Shown here in pieces: positions 1 through 9,130 of a DNA stretch of 64,000 nt. How positions within the stretch are numbered: the first letter of the stretch is position 1; each line of letters begins with the position of its first letter. A model generated the notes under the pieces. The model saw only the letters and a program-made list of their open reading frames with translations. It was not told the DNA's origin and did no database searches. The stretch is from Candidatus Poseidonia alphae (GTDB lineage: Archaea; Thermoplasmatota; Poseidoniia; Poseidoniales; Poseidoniaceae), in the NCBI GenBank assembly GCA_002505405.1, contig DAVD01000046.1, positions 44,017 through 108,016 of the forward strand, written 5' to 3'. The translations under genes were made by a program, and so were the position numbers.

Positions 1-143
1 TCTCCTTCCGACATTTCACTGGCCGTGAAGGTCGGATTTTGATCAAAGTCAATCTCCTTTTCGTTTGGTTGGTCAACCATGGTAGAAAGCGGCGTCAATA
101 CCATGAGCGCTAAGACAAAACCAAAGCCGATATTGGAGCGCAT
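1..143 (-). CDS. N-terminal part of a secreted protein, cut by window edge
   Basis: The reverse strand is open from an ATG at 143 to the window edge, giving 47 residues. They begin MRSNIGFGFVLALMVLTPLS, a short basic start followed by a hydrophobic core, and continue with an acidic, polar stretch after TMVDQPNEK. This is what a Sec signal peptide followed by a mature extracellular domain looks like. It lies 70 bases downstream of gap on the same strand and could be co-transcribed with it. Only the signal region is visible, so the function cannot be stated. A second ATG at 147 is in another frame. Confidence 0.6.
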   Translation of the reverse strand, partial: MRSNIGFGFVLALMVLTPLSTMVDQPNEKEIDFDQNPTFTASEMSEG

Positions 144-213
144 GCATTAACCAACAGCACTCCACTTTTGAAGGATGCTCTTCTGTGCGTGAACAAACAC
201 AAATATTTTGAGA

Positions 214-1251
214 TTAAATTCCGTTGTAAATTGCGATTGCCGCATCGGTTCTGGCCACTGAAACTCTCCAATCATCTTCCGTACCCATGAGGGCACGAAT
301 TGCATCGACATTTTCCGGAATGACATCTGATTCTTGGTGAATCGCTTGGAAGTAATAAAGCGTGTTTCCATCGAGTTTAACACCGTCTTCCCAAACAAAA
401 ATTTCGTGCAGGTCGCCCCACTTGCGGCCGATGTCCCGTGCATACTCCATGACTTCTGCAGTGGTTGTGATGTTGGTCTCACTGCCGTTCATAATGATGA
501 TTCGAGGGTTACTCTTCCACAAATCCAGTACCGACTGGGTCGTCATACCGTGACCTTCAGGCAAGGTGGCAACGATGGAATGGCAGTGCATGAGTGTGGT
601 AGGCACCGCAACGGCCATCGAGTTGATGGAAATTTCTGGCTTGACTGTCATGACGTCAGGACCGTGGTGAGATGGAACCTTCAATACCGGTTTTATGGCA
701 TTGATCGGGCCTTTTGCCGAATCCCCTGGATCCGCAGCACGACGTATCATGGTACATTCAACCGACAGCGAACCGCAGTGCTCATACAATGGAACCAATG
801 TCCTGGAAAGGCCGGTGGTGTTGCATGATACAACACGAGTCCCTTGGACGTTCATGTTCTCCATGTGGTTGGCCGAGGAGGTGTACGACATTCCGGTCAT
901 GGCGTGCTTTTCTCCGCCCTGGAAGATATACTTTACACCCGCTGCGAGGTACTTCTCTTTGTTCGATGCACCAACCTTGCCCGGTGAGCAATCGACAACG
1001 ACATCAGCTATTGCAAGGAGGTCCGAAAGTCCACCATCGCACTGGTAACCACCAGCAGCAAAAGCGGCGATCTTAGCCTCGTCATCATAGGTACAATACA
1101 AGGGGTATCCCTTCCTTACGGCGAGGTCGCAACCAAAGGACGGACGGGTCTTGGTCACGCCGATGATCTCCATGTCGTCTTGGGCGTCAACCGCATCTGC
1201 TACACGCTTTCCGATGGTTCCGTATCCGTTGATGGCTACCTTGATGCTCAT
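214..1251 (-). CDS. gap: Glyceraldehyde-3-phosphate dehydrogenase, archaeal type II
   Basis: This encodes a 345-residue phosphorylating GAPDH of the archaeal class, which interconverts glyceraldehyde 3-phosphate and 1,3-bisphosphoglycerate in glycolysis or gluconeogenesis in the cytoplasm. The N-terminal Rossmann motif is INGYGTIGKRVADAV (residues 7-21), followed by the family's TKTRPSF segment. The catalytic cysteine is C143 in VSCNTTGLSRT. Length matches archaeal GAPDH, about 340 residues. An upstream in-frame ATG at 1320 would add 23 residues before the conserved MSIKVAINGYG. I prefer 1251 because conservation begins there, a GGAGAGG Shine-Dalgarno-like sequence lies just upstream, and a TATA-like box at 1284-1290 would start transcription between the two ATGs. 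The gene is divergent from the GXGXG gene at 1375. Confidence 0.94.
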   Translation of the reverse strand: MSIKVAINGYGTIGKRVADAVDAQDDMEIIGVTKTRPSFGCDLAVRKGYPLYCTYDDEAKIAAFAAGGYQCDGGLSDLLAIADVVVDCSPGKVGASNKEKYLAAGVKYIFQGGEKHAMTGMSYTSSANHMENMNVQGTRVVSCNTTGLSRTLVPLYEHCGSLSVECTMIRRAADPGDSAKGPINAIKPVLKVPSHHGPDVMTVKPEISINSMAVAVPTTLMHCHSIVATLPEGHGMTTQSVLDLWKSNPRIIIMNGSETNITTTAEVMEYARDIGRKWGDLHEIFVWEDGVKLDGNTLYYFQAIHQESDVIPENVDAIRALMGTEDDWRVSVARTDAAIAIYNGI

Positions 1252-1283
1252 GACCCTCTCCATGCCTTGCTCATTGAGGCCCT

Positions 1284-1290
1284 CAATAAA
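1284..1290 (-). promoter_or_regulatory. Candidate TATA box of gap
   Basis: The reverse strand reads TTTATTG here. Taking the usual archaeal distance of about 26 bases from box centre to transcription start, the mRNA would begin near 1261. That gives a leader of about 10 bases containing GGAGAGG before the ATG at 1251. No BRE element was clear, so this is a positional inference. Confidence 0.3.
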
Positions 1291-1374
1291 CACTTCTTCA
1301 CTGATAGGGTCCAAATCCATGACAAACCCTCATCAAGAGAACGGTTATTTTGATGGGCAAAGACGGGAGGATAT

Positions 1375-2979
1375 TTGAGCAGGAACCACGAGCATAGGAA
1401 CATGGCGGATGTGTCTGATGTGGTTCAGCGGTCGATGAGCATCAACGAAAAGTTGGGTCCTCGCTTGCAAGCCGCCGCAGAACAAAATGCAATTCTCAGA
1501 ATCGGATGGACAAATGCAGGAGATGCTGTCCCGAAAAACGGGGAACTTGGACTCTGCCCCGGCCTTCCAAACGGTTCACGCATCCGTGCACTCGGTGTGT
1601 TAGGCTCTTGGGTTTCGGCCTTCGGAACCGGTGGTTCATTCACCATCCAAGGTGACGCAGGTTCCTTCCTCGGAGCAGGAAATGACGGCACAACCATCGT
1701 TTGTGAACGCATGGCTGCGAATTTTACGGGATACCGGATGCGCAGTGGAATCATTACCGTTCTTGACGGCTGTGGAAACGACACTGGGGCATGTATGGAA
1801 GGAGGAGTTTTGGTCGTAAGAGGTGCCTCTGGACAACGTATTGGCGGAGGCATGAAAGACGGCCTCATCGTAGTTCATGGTGACGTTGGCCCCGACCCCG
1901 GCGCAGGAATGGAAGGTGGCCACATCGTCATCAACGGACGATGTCCTACTCCACCCCCTGGTGTTGTTCTTCGACCTCTTAGTGCCAAGGAAGTGAAGGA
2001 GATCAACACCTTGTTGGACGATGAAACCCTTCACGTGCCCGGTGACGCTGTTTGTCTCACGCCCCAAGATGGACTCAAAGTGGAATCCTTTGGCCATACT
2101 GTTTCAGCTGGAGACCTATCACAAGTAGGATTGATGGGGTCCAAAAATCCACCACTCCCACGCTATGCCACGGTTGACACCGTCGCATTGATCGGGGTTT
2201 CGGAAGAAGTCCAATCGCTGGCTCTACCCCTACCGATGCTTCCCTATGTGGAAACAGCATCAAACATGGAACATGATGCTACGGGAGATGAAACAGCCAC
2301 AGAAGTTCTCAACCGTCATCCGGTCATGACCTCGCAACAACCACGGCCTGTAGATGTCCTCTTGGTCAGCGATTCAAATCTCTTAGACTTGGGCTCTGAA
2401 CTTCCAACCGCTGGTGGATTTGGCATTGACTTTGATAACCTTCCCAATATGAACGCAGAAGAGGTTGACGGTTTGCTTGTTGCTCTTCGCTCCCTTGCAA
2501 AAGAACATGCTCCCGTGATCTTTGTTCAAGGCATCAGTCGAATTCAGTCCCTCCATCAACGGGCTCAATATCATTCGGTCGATGTTGCTATGGTTAGAAT
2601 TGAAGATGGCTCAGGACTTTCAGAAGCAGCCGCACTTCCGATGACCGGACGTTCAAAGAAGGCCCACATTACTACGCCAACAGTTCAAACTGGATTCCTA
2701 CTCGGCTTTGCAGCAAACGGACACGATTTGGCTGTATTGGTCGCATCGGGAGCCAACATCATCTCCTGCGAAGCACCGATGGCTGATGGCATGGACATTG
2801 CATACTGGCTGCAAGGAACACAAGAAGAACTTGCTCAGCATCTTCGACGCATAGGCGTTGATAGCATCGACCTGTTGGATCGTTCTTACCTCCGTGCGCT
2901 TGACCACGAAACAGCGGCTGTGAGCGGACTACGACTTTCAGGTTATGACCGACCCCTTCCGCATTGGTTTGCACGTTAG
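1375..2979 (+). CDS. GXGXG / glutamate-synthase-like protein
   Basis: Residues about 70-190 hold the repeated Gly-rich strands of the GXGXG domain (GDAGSFLGAG, GACMEGGVLVVRG, GAGMEGGHIVING). This right-handed beta-helix is found at the C-terminus of glutamate synthase large subunits and in FwdC. The remaining ~340 residues end in a segment (DGSGLSEAA..., then GTQEELAQHLRRIGVDSI) that resembles the end of the FMN-binding glutamate synthase domain, but the cysteine cluster that binds 3Fe-4S is not evident. The domain order therefore looks reversed relative to GltB, and catalysis is doubtful. The start is TTG at 1375, four bases after GGGAGG; an ATG at 1402 (MADVSDVV) is the alternative and fits a TATTTT box near 1347. 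It is followed 10 bases later by pheT. Exact function is unknown. Confidence 0.8.
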   Translation: MSRNHEHRNMADVSDVVQRSMSINEKLGPRLQAAAEQNAILRIGWTNAGDAVPKNGELGLCPGLPNGSRIRALGVLGSWVSAFGTGGSFTIQGDAGSFLGAGNDGTTIVCERMAANFTGYRMRSGIITVLDGCGNDTGACMEGGVLVVRGASGQRIGGGMKDGLIVVHGDVGPDPGAGMEGGHIVINGRCPTPPPGVVLRPLSAKEVKEINTLLDDETLHVPGDAVCLTPQDGLKVESFGHTVSAGDLSQVGLMGSKNPPLPRYATVDTVALIGVSEEVQSLALPLPMLPYVETASNMEHDATGDETATEVLNRHPVMTSQQPRPVDVLLVSDSNLLDLGSELPTAGGFGIDFDNLPNMNAEEVDGLLVALRSLAKEHAPVIFVQGISRIQSLHQRAQYHSVDVAMVRIEDGSGLSEAAALPMTGRSKKAHITTPTVQTGFLLGFAANGHDLAVLVASGANIISCEAPMADGMDIAYWLQGTQEELAQHLRRIGVDSIDLLDRSYLRALDHETAAVSGLRLSGYDRPLPHWFAR

Positions 2980-2989
2980 GTGATTGATC

Positions 2990-4738
2990 ATGCCGACTAT
3001 ATCCGTCCCTCAATCCTTGCTAAGAACGCTCCTCAGCAATCATGGAATCGTCCATGATGTAGAAACGATGGGAGACCAACTTCCGTTGATGGGCACCGAT
3101 ATTGACACCTGCAACGAAGCGACGCTCGACATAGAAATATTCCCCGACCGCCCTGACCTGCTCAGTGGAGAAACATTGGCGTATGCAATTCGTCCGTTCC
3201 TCCATGGCGCTCCGGCAATACCGGAGATTGAAACCAAGCCAAGCGGCATCACAATGCACGTTGAACCAAGTTTGGCCACCATCCGACCCATCGTGATGGG
3301 GGCGGTTGTGAAGGGGGTCGTCTTAACCGACGATGCTGAAGAACAAGAAGCGTTCATCAAAGCACTCATGGACCACCAAGAAAAGTTACACTTTGCACTT
3401 GGTCGTGGCCGGAAACGGGCCTCAATCGGTGTTCACGACCTTAATTCAATCAAACCCCCGTTTAACGTCATTGCTGCCCCTGGAAGTCACTCGTTCATAC
3501 CGCTGGGAGAAGAGGTTCCAATGGACATGACCACCATTCTCACACAACACCCAAAAGGAGTAGATTATGCTCACTTGCTGGATGGCATGAACGCTTATCC
3601 GCTTATTCTTGACTCGAATGAGGACGTACTCTCATTCCCTCCAATTATCAACGGCAACCACACGACGGTGACGACAACTACTCGAGACTTTTTCATTGAT
3701 GTAACCGGATGGGACCAACGTGCTTGTGAAGCGTCTCTCATGTTGATTTGCTTGCAACTTCAAGAGCGTGGTGGGAAGATCGAGACCGTTGAAGTTACGA
3801 CCTGCGACCGTGAGGTCATAACAACACCAAACGGCACTGGAAAATCCCACCTCGTACCTGAAGAATTGGTGACGGGCTTACTTGGCCGACACTTTTCAGA
3901 CGATGAACTCAACCATGCAATCAACCGTATGGGTGGGTGTTTTGTCGGCAAGAAGGATGCACCTCCCGGTTCACCAAAACATGCAACAAAAATGTCCGAG
4001 GTATCTGAGGGGAATCGTTTCCTTGAATTCACCATGCCTCGTTGGCGCTTTGACATCCTCCATCCCGTAGATTTGGTCGAGGATATCGCGATTGGGCACG
4101 GGTATGAAGACCTTGGCGTAGATCAACCGGTCGCACAACTCACGGCTCAGCCACGCCCCGACCACAACATGAGGCGACGTCTACGTGAATCCATGCAAGG
4201 GCTTGGGTTGATGCAAATTCAATCCCTCACACTTTCGAACGAGACGGACCAATTCACCAACATGCGCTGGAATCAAGACCACGCTGCTACCGTCATCACG
4301 AACCCCATTACCGTCGACCACACCATGTTACGCCAATTTTTATTGCCTGGATTGCTTCGTTTACTCGCAACCAATCGCCACCACGACCTACCGCAAGGCG
4401 TCTATGAGCTTGGGACCGTCGTAAGAAACCATGCGAATTCGGACCGAATGGCCTTCTTGATGGCTGAGCGCAGTGGAGGCTTTGCGGCGGTAAGAGGGAG
4501 GATACAAGCCCTATGCACCGACTTGGGCGTGTCAAACTGGCGTGCTGAACCTTTGGAAGAAGGAGATGGACCGTGGCTTGCTGGACGTGGATCAAAACTC
4601 ATCATCAACGATTCATGGGTTGGTTGTTTTGGTGAAATTGACCCATCTGTGGCGATGAAGTATGAATTACGGGTCCCGATTAACGGTGCTGAAATTGATG
4701 TCACTGCCCTCGTTAATCTTCTTGAAGATCCCGTCTGA
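2990..4738 (+). CDS. pheT: Phenylalanine--tRNA ligase beta subunit
   Basis: This encodes a 582-residue archaeal-type PheRS beta subunit, which with PheS forms the heterotetramer that charges tRNA-Phe. The N-terminus MPTISVPQSLLRTLL and the IEIFPDRPDLLSGETLAYAIRPFL segment are typical of the archaeal/eukaryotic form. A B5 domain spans roughly residues 285-375 (VPEELVTGLLGRHFSDDELN, then PRWRFDILHPVDLVEDIAIGHGY). The rest is the catalytic-like core domain, ending near ELRVPINGAEIDV. The ATG at 2990 follows AGGTGAT; a TTG two codons upstream is less likely. It sits between the GXGXG gene (10 bases) and the SRAP gene (9 bases) in an apparent operon. No pheS is in the window. Confidence 0.95.
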   Translation: MPTISVPQSLLRTLLSNHGIVHDVETMGDQLPLMGTDIDTCNEATLDIEIFPDRPDLLSGETLAYAIRPFLHGAPAIPEIETKPSGITMHVEPSLATIRPIVMGAVVKGVVLTDDAEEQEAFIKALMDHQEKLHFALGRGRKRASIGVHDLNSIKPPFNVIAAPGSHSFIPLGEEVPMDMTTILTQHPKGVDYAHLLDGMNAYPLILDSNEDVLSFPPIINGNHTTVTTTTRDFFIDVTGWDQRACEASLMLICLQLQERGGKIETVEVTTCDREVITTPNGTGKSHLVPEELVTGLLGRHFSDDELNHAINRMGGCFVGKKDAPPGSPKHATKMSEVSEGNRFLEFTMPRWRFDILHPVDLVEDIAIGHGYEDLGVDQPVAQLTAQPRPDHNMRRRLRESMQGLGLMQIQSLTLSNETDQFTNMRWNQDHAATVITNPITVDHTMLRQFLLPGLLRLLATNRHHDLPQGVYELGTVVRNHANSDRMAFLMAERSGGFAAVRGRIQALCTDLGVSNWRAEPLEEGDGPWLAGRGSKLIINDSWVGCFGEIDPSVAMKYELRVPINGAEIDVTALVNLLEDPV

Positions 4739-4747
4739 GGAATCGTC

Positions 4748-5425
4748 GTGTGCGGGCGATTTGCATTAGGACGGCCAATCGAAGAAATCGCAAGAGAGGT
4801 TCGCAGTGAACCGCTATCGGATTTGACCCCCTTTGCACCTTCATGGAATGTATCTCCCCAACAATGGGTACCAGTCATCACCCAAACCGGTGTTCACAGC
4901 GAAAAGAATGTCCCTCGCCACATGCGTTTGATGCGGTGGGGCTTGCGCCCTTCATGGGCGAAAACGTCCCCAAGAGAACCCATCAACGCTCGATGTGAAA
5001 CAGCTCATGAGAAGCCGATGTTTCGCAATGCATGGAAACAACGCCGAGGGGTCATACCTGCTGACGGTTGGTACGAGTGGATGAGTACGCCACAAGGGAA
5101 AGCACCGTGGTACCATTTTCACATGGACGAATCAACATGCTACATGGCGGTTTTATGGGAAACATGGAACCATGAAGGTTCTTCATTGGAATCCTTTGCG
5201 ATTTTGACAACGGAAGCCAATCAAGATTGCAAAGAGGTTCATCGGCGAATGCCCGTCCTGATTGAGACGCATGAGTTGAAATCATGGCTTGAGGGTTCAC
5301 TGACGTTGACTCCAACACCAGAAGGGCGAGTTGACCGACACCCTGTTTCACGACGCGTCAACAACACTACCAACGAGGGCCCGGAATTGTCAGAGCCCAT
5401 CCCGAGGTTGTTCATTCAGGAGTAG
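4748..5425 (+). CDS. yedK: SRAP/HMCES-type abasic-site DNA crosslinking protein
   Basis: This 225-residue protein belongs to the SOS-response-associated peptidase (YedK/HMCES) family, which shields abasic sites in single-stranded DNA by a thiazolidine crosslink through Cys2. The start is GTG at 4748, giving MCGRFALGRP with the required Cys2 after Met removal. The conserved active-site residues are visible: N80 and R82 in INARCET, E110 in GWYEW, and H165 in HRRMPVLI. Length is normal for the family. It lies 9 bases after pheT. Its 3' end overlaps the convergent gene at 5416 by 10 bases. The family assignment is firm; the biochemical role is carried over from the bacterial and human proteins. 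Confidence 0.92.
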   Translation: MCGRFALGRPIEEIAREVRSEPLSDLTPFAPSWNVSPQQWVPVITQTGVHSEKNVPRHMRLMRWGLRPSWAKTSPREPINARCETAHEKPMFRNAWKQRRGVIPADGWYEWMSTPQGKAPWYHFHMDESTCYMAVLWETWNHEGSSLESFAILTTEANQDCKEVHRRMPVLIETHELKSWLEGSLTLTPTPEGRVDRHPVSRRVNNTTNEGPELSEPIPRLFIQE

Positions 5426-5808
5426 GGCACGTATGTACCGTCGCTGTCTTTGCTGTGCGGAGTGGGTTCGAAACTTCCATCAGCCTTCTTTTTGTAATGA
5501 TAGCCATCGGTATGATGAACCCAACTGAATGAAGGCTCTTTGCTGGATTCGTCGGCTTGTGTTTGAACTGCTTCGCTTGATTGGTCTGTAACACCATCAT
5601 AATTGACCGATTGGTCAGTGGCTGCCTCAACCGCAGAAGAACCATCACCAAACAATGCGAGTGCATCCTTGTATGCAGATGCATCAACCGTAGTGGAAGG
5701 TGCCCGAGCATTCGGGTCTTCTCCTTTTTTGTAAGTAATTGAAGGAGGCGGTGCTTCATCCAATTCGAGGACCTCTTGCTTTTTCTTGAAGGGCCATATC
5801 GGAGCCAT
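5416..5808 (-). CDS. Small acidic protein with an aromatic C-terminal motif
   Basis: This 130-residue protein starts MAPIWPFKKKQEV, has an acidic, Ser/Thr/Gln-rich low-complexity middle, and ends with an aromatic segment (FSWVHHTDGYHYKKKADGSF). It has no signal peptide or clear membrane segment. I do not recognise a family. The aromatic end resembles the Trp/Tyr-rich tails of two giant surface proteins in this window. I chose the ATG at 5808 because the upstream extension to 5940 reads as shadow sequence of the divergent gene at 5884 and is Cys/His-rich unlike the rest. Function unknown. Confidence 0.6.
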   Translation of the reverse strand: MAPIWPFKKKQEVLELDEAPPPSITYKKGEDPNARAPSTTVDASAYKDALALFGDGSSAVEAATDQSVNYDGVTDQSSEAVQTQADESSKEPSFSWVHHTDGYHYKKKADGSFEPTPHSKDSDGTYVPYS

Positions 5809-5883
5809 GGTGTTCCGAGCCTCATCCTGTTCAAGAAACCTGCGAACGAGCATTGAACAAAATAAGCAAGTCATTGAAAGGGA

Positions 5884-8379
5884 ATGTCCTTTCGGAGAAC
5901 CATGCGATGGATGGGGTTGGCGCTTCTTGTCATGTTGCATACCCTAGCCCCTCTAGCTCATGCTGAACCCGAACCGAATGCAAGAGAAGGAGATATCGCA
6001 GGCATCACGGCGCCCAGTGAAGTGATTGTCCACCCGGGCGAAACCGTCAACGCTTACATTACGCTGCACAATCTTGTTACCGTCAATCAAGAGTTTACGA
6101 TTTCTGTTGCATCCATGCCATCAATGCTGAATGCTGGAAACCTACCCCTCTCTGAAGTGCTTGTACCAAACCATTTGAGACAAATGGTCTTTGGAATATC
6201 AGCCGACATGAACGCAGTCTTTGCAACCCATCAAGTCGAATTTAGTGTGACAACTGATTATGACATGACCTATTCTGAATCCGTGTGGATGAACGTCACC
6301 ATCGCCCCTTATTCCGATCTTAATTTCGGCTCAGACAATACAACGAAACTTACGGTGGATGAACTGGTTCGAACAGGAGTGGCTGTCAACATCACCAACA
6401 ATGCTTCGCTTCCAGATAACGTCACGTTTGATCTGTACAGCCCCTCTGGTTGGAATTGGGGTTGGAGCATTGAATCAAATCCCGATGGAAATGCCTACCT
6501 TGACCTCAATCCAAACAGTCTTGCCTACGTCTATTTTTGGATTGACGTTCCCGCCGTTGTAAATGGAATGCCTCTAGCTGGTACTGGCCCGAGGTTTACC
6601 TTGACAGCGATATCGGGCCTGGACAAGGCCATGGTTTCGTGGTCTTTTGACCTGCATATGAATGAAAAACGTAACGTAAGTATCGATGAAGTGGAAGAAT
6701 ACATTGAACTCGCCCCGGGAGAAGATGGTCGTTTGCTCGTCTCTGTGCGAAACGTAGGAAACACTCCAAACCGATTGAACCTCACGCTCCAAGGGTTGGA
6801 CGAACAAGGAGAACCACTGCAAGGCTACCCTGCATCGGACCGATTCAACTACACCGGGTGGACAGTAGCCCTTTTCGGAGGACTCGAAGAATTGTTACTC
6901 CAACCCAATGAATCCCGAACGGTTGAAATTGGAATTCAGTCACCGAACATGTTCAGTGGCGAATTGAATGTTGAGTTGCAAGTTTTTGCAAACGGTGCTC
7001 AAGAACTCTCCAAGGCGACAAGAGTCAAAGCAAGCATTAACCGAACGACCAGTGCAATCCTTTCATACACTCACGAGGGATGTTTAGCGCTGATCTCTGA
7101 CATACCCTGCATGAACAGTTTAACCGTCAAAAACACAGGGAATTCATACAATTCGTTCAGCCTTCGCATCGATGATGTTTCGGATGAATTTACGGCGTCA
7201 ATCGCCCAAGAGTCCATCCTAACTCAAGCCGGTCAAACAAAGGCATTCTCAGATGTCTTCATCAACGTGACTAAAGGTACTTTGGCCTTCACTCAAGGTG
7301 AAGTAATAATCGAACTGCTCGGTGATGAACTCACAGTTCTGGACAGCGTTAGCATTCCTGTCAAAGCAGCACCGGTAGTAAATTGGTCCTTGGGTGGAAT
7401 CGTTGAAGATATTAGTGCTAAAAATCGCTTATCAATCGCTTTTGATGTTCGCAACGACGGAAATGCAATCGACGGTTTTGTTGTTCAACTCCAATCCAGC
7501 CATTCAGCCCCCATGGGTTTGATCCCGCCCCAAGGAGCAGTCTATGAAGAGGATATTGAGTACCCACGGTCCTTCCAACTCAACGGTGTTCCGTTGGGCT
7601 CGAACCTAACCATTCGGGCATGGATTGACTTACCAACCGACCAAACAAGCAACGGAACGGTGTTCATCAACACCACCATCACTTCGATTTTTGCCTCCGA
7701 GGAACAAATGTTTTTGCACACATCACAAGCTGATTATTTGGGCACACCATGGCAGGATTCAAAGGAAGTTGATGAAGGGCGTAATTGGAACCAGATTGCA
7801 GCCACCGCATGGGCGTACACAAAGGCTTGGTCGGGTGTGATTTTCGCCATCATCTTTTCCGGCTTGATCATCTACAAAGCCCTGACAGACCGCCAACGTA
7901 GAATCCAAAACGATGCAATTTTGCCTTACCAGAACGTTGAATCCGATGCATCGGATTGGATGAATAAATTCCAACCCGCAACGGTCCCCGCAAGTGAACC
8001 CACACTCATGAACGATGCCCCTCAAGTACCCAAAGAAGCTTTTGAAGCAGTGTTCCGACAACAAGCTGGAACTTCGCATCCTTCCGCACCACCTGTGGAC
8101 GAAAGACTCAGGGTCGCCGCCACATTGGTTCTTGACGCAAGGACAACCCAGGCCAGTTTGGAAAAAGCAGATTCTCTACTCGGAGAGATTCAAACAAAAG
8201 GAACTGCTCAGCCCCATCCACTCAACCAGAAATTAGAACCACAAAACCACTCGTCCACCCTCACCGTTCGCCAGGACCCGCACAATGTCATGCCTGCCCC
8301 GCCAAGCAGTCCAACAGAAATGGCTCATGTCCCGCTACCAGACCTGAACCAAGAGGCTGACGACGACCTGGACTTTTAG
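5884..8379 (+). CDS. Single-pass surface protein with NEW3-like beta domains
   Basis: This 831-residue protein has a signal peptide (MRWMGLALLVMLHTLAPLAHA, preceded by MSFRRT), a long extracellular region and a C-terminal membrane helix at about residues 643-665 (WSGVIFAIIFSGLIIYKAL). A basic stop-transfer DRQRR and about 165 cytoplasmic residues follow. The extracellular part repeats phrases such as VNAYITLHNLVTVNQEFTIS and LVSVRNVGNTPNRLNLTL, typical of NEW3/CARDB-type beta-sandwich domains, and contains many N-x-S/T sequons. The cytoplasmic tail is Pro/Gln-rich with no enzyme motif. GAAAGGGA lies just before the ATG at 5884; ATG 5902 is an alternative. RNase HII follows after 10 bases. Likely an adhesion or envelope protein; the ligand is unknown. 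Confidence 0.85.
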   Translation: MSFRRTMRWMGLALLVMLHTLAPLAHAEPEPNAREGDIAGITAPSEVIVHPGETVNAYITLHNLVTVNQEFTISVASMPSMLNAGNLPLSEVLVPNHLRQMVFGISADMNAVFATHQVEFSVTTDYDMTYSESVWMNVTIAPYSDLNFGSDNTTKLTVDELVRTGVAVNITNNASLPDNVTFDLYSPSGWNWGWSIESNPDGNAYLDLNPNSLAYVYFWIDVPAVVNGMPLAGTGPRFTLTAISGLDKAMVSWSFDLHMNEKRNVSIDEVEEYIELAPGEDGRLLVSVRNVGNTPNRLNLTLQGLDEQGEPLQGYPASDRFNYTGWTVALFGGLEELLLQPNESRTVEIGIQSPNMFSGELNVELQVFANGAQELSKATRVKASINRTTSAILSYTHEGCLALISDIPCMNSLTVKNTGNSYNSFSLRIDDVSDEFTASIAQESILTQAGQTKAFSDVFINVTKGTLAFTQGEVIIELLGDELTVLDSVSIPVKAAPVVNWSLGGIVEDISAKNRLSIAFDVRNDGNAIDGFVVQLQSSHSAPMGLIPPQGAVYEEDIEYPRSFQLNGVPLGSNLTIRAWIDLPTDQTSNGTVFINTTITSIFASEEQMFLHTSQADYLGTPWQDSKEVDEGRNWNQIAATAWAYTKAWSGVIFAIIFSGLIIYKALTDRQRRIQNDAILPYQNVESDASDWMNKFQPATVPASEPTLMNDAPQVPKEAFEAVFRQQAGTSHPSAPPVDERLRVAATLVLDARTTQASLEKADSLLGEIQTKGTAQPHPLNQKLEPQNHSSTLTVRQDPHNVMPAPPSSPTEMAHVPLPDLNQEADDDLDF

Positions 8380-8389
8380 GTGGAACACC

Positions 8390-9130
8390 ATGTGGGAAAT
8401 TGGAGTTGATGAAGCCGGCAGAGGGCCAGTTCTTGGCCCCCTCGTTGTCGCAGCATGTGCAATTCCAACAAAGGACATACCGCTTCTAAAGGCCATAGGT
8501 GTCAAGGATTCGAAGTATCTCAGTTCCAAACGTCGAAAAGAGATTGAAACATGGTTCAATGAACAAGCAGAAGAACGGGGATGGAAGAAATCGCTCATCA
8601 ACTGCACTCCAAGACGAATCGATACGGCTCTTATGGCGGACGGGCTCAATTGGTTAGAAGTACGAGCATTTGGGGAAGCATTGACCGGATTACAAATACG
8701 AGAGTCAGTGAACATCACCAACGACGCTTGTGATGTCAATGAACAACGCTTCACTCAACGCATATCCGATCAACTTCTAACTTGGCCCTGGAAGGATTCC
8801 CAAATGCAAAGTTTCCACAAAGCAGACGAGCGTTTTCCGATAGTGAGCATGGCGAGTATACTGGCGAAGGAAGAACGAGATCGGTGCATTGCAGAACTCG
8901 CTGCAATGATTGGTCAATCGGTGGGCTCTGGCTACCCCAGTGACCCGAACACAAAGAATGCACTTCACCTCTTGATTTCCAATGAAGGAATTCATGAGGA
9001 TGTCCGTTGGGGGTGGGCTACTGCGACCCGCTACTGGAACAACAATTGCATAGGCGACGTTCCCGTTCGAGGGGCACCTCGGACCGTTCAACACTCCCTG
9101 TTTGACGAAGATGATGCAAGCATTTCATGA
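8390..9130 (+). CDS. rnhB: Ribonuclease HII
   Basis: This 246-residue enzyme cleaves the RNA strand of RNA-DNA hybrids and ribonucleotides embedded in DNA. The hallmark IGVDEAGRGPVLGPLVVAA is at the N-terminus with catalytic D7 and E8. Further conserved elements are GVKDSKYLSSKRR, the acidic NDACDVNEQ, and KADERFPIVSMASILAKEERD, the family's KAD...ASI.AKv.RD signature. Length is slightly above bacterial RNase HII and usual for archaea. The ATG follows TTTAGGTGG. The stop codon overlaps the start of gltX (ATGA at 9127-9130), implying translational coupling. Confidence 0.95.
   Translation: MWEIGVDEAGRGPVLGPLVVAACAIPTKDIPLLKAIGVKDSKYLSSKRRKEIETWFNEQAEERGWKKSLINCTPRRIDTALMADGLNWLEVRAFGEALTGLQIRESVNITNDACDVNEQRFTQRISDQLLTWPWKDSQMQSFHKADERFPIVSMASILAKEERDRCIAELAAMIGQSVGSGYPSDPNTKNALHLLISNEGIHEDVRWGWATATRYWNNNCIGDVPVRGAPRTVQHSLFDEDDASIS

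Noticed and set aside
4402..4881. Reverse frame of 159 codons across the pheT/SRAP junction
   Set aside because: It lies antisense to two well-identified genes and shows no family features.
5412..5834. Alternative reverse-strand reading frame (Leu/Arg/Met-rich) overlapping the 130-residue protein
   Set aside because: Its composition is unlike a protein and it is the out-of-frame shadow of the acidic protein at 5416-5808, which ends in a structured aromatic motif.
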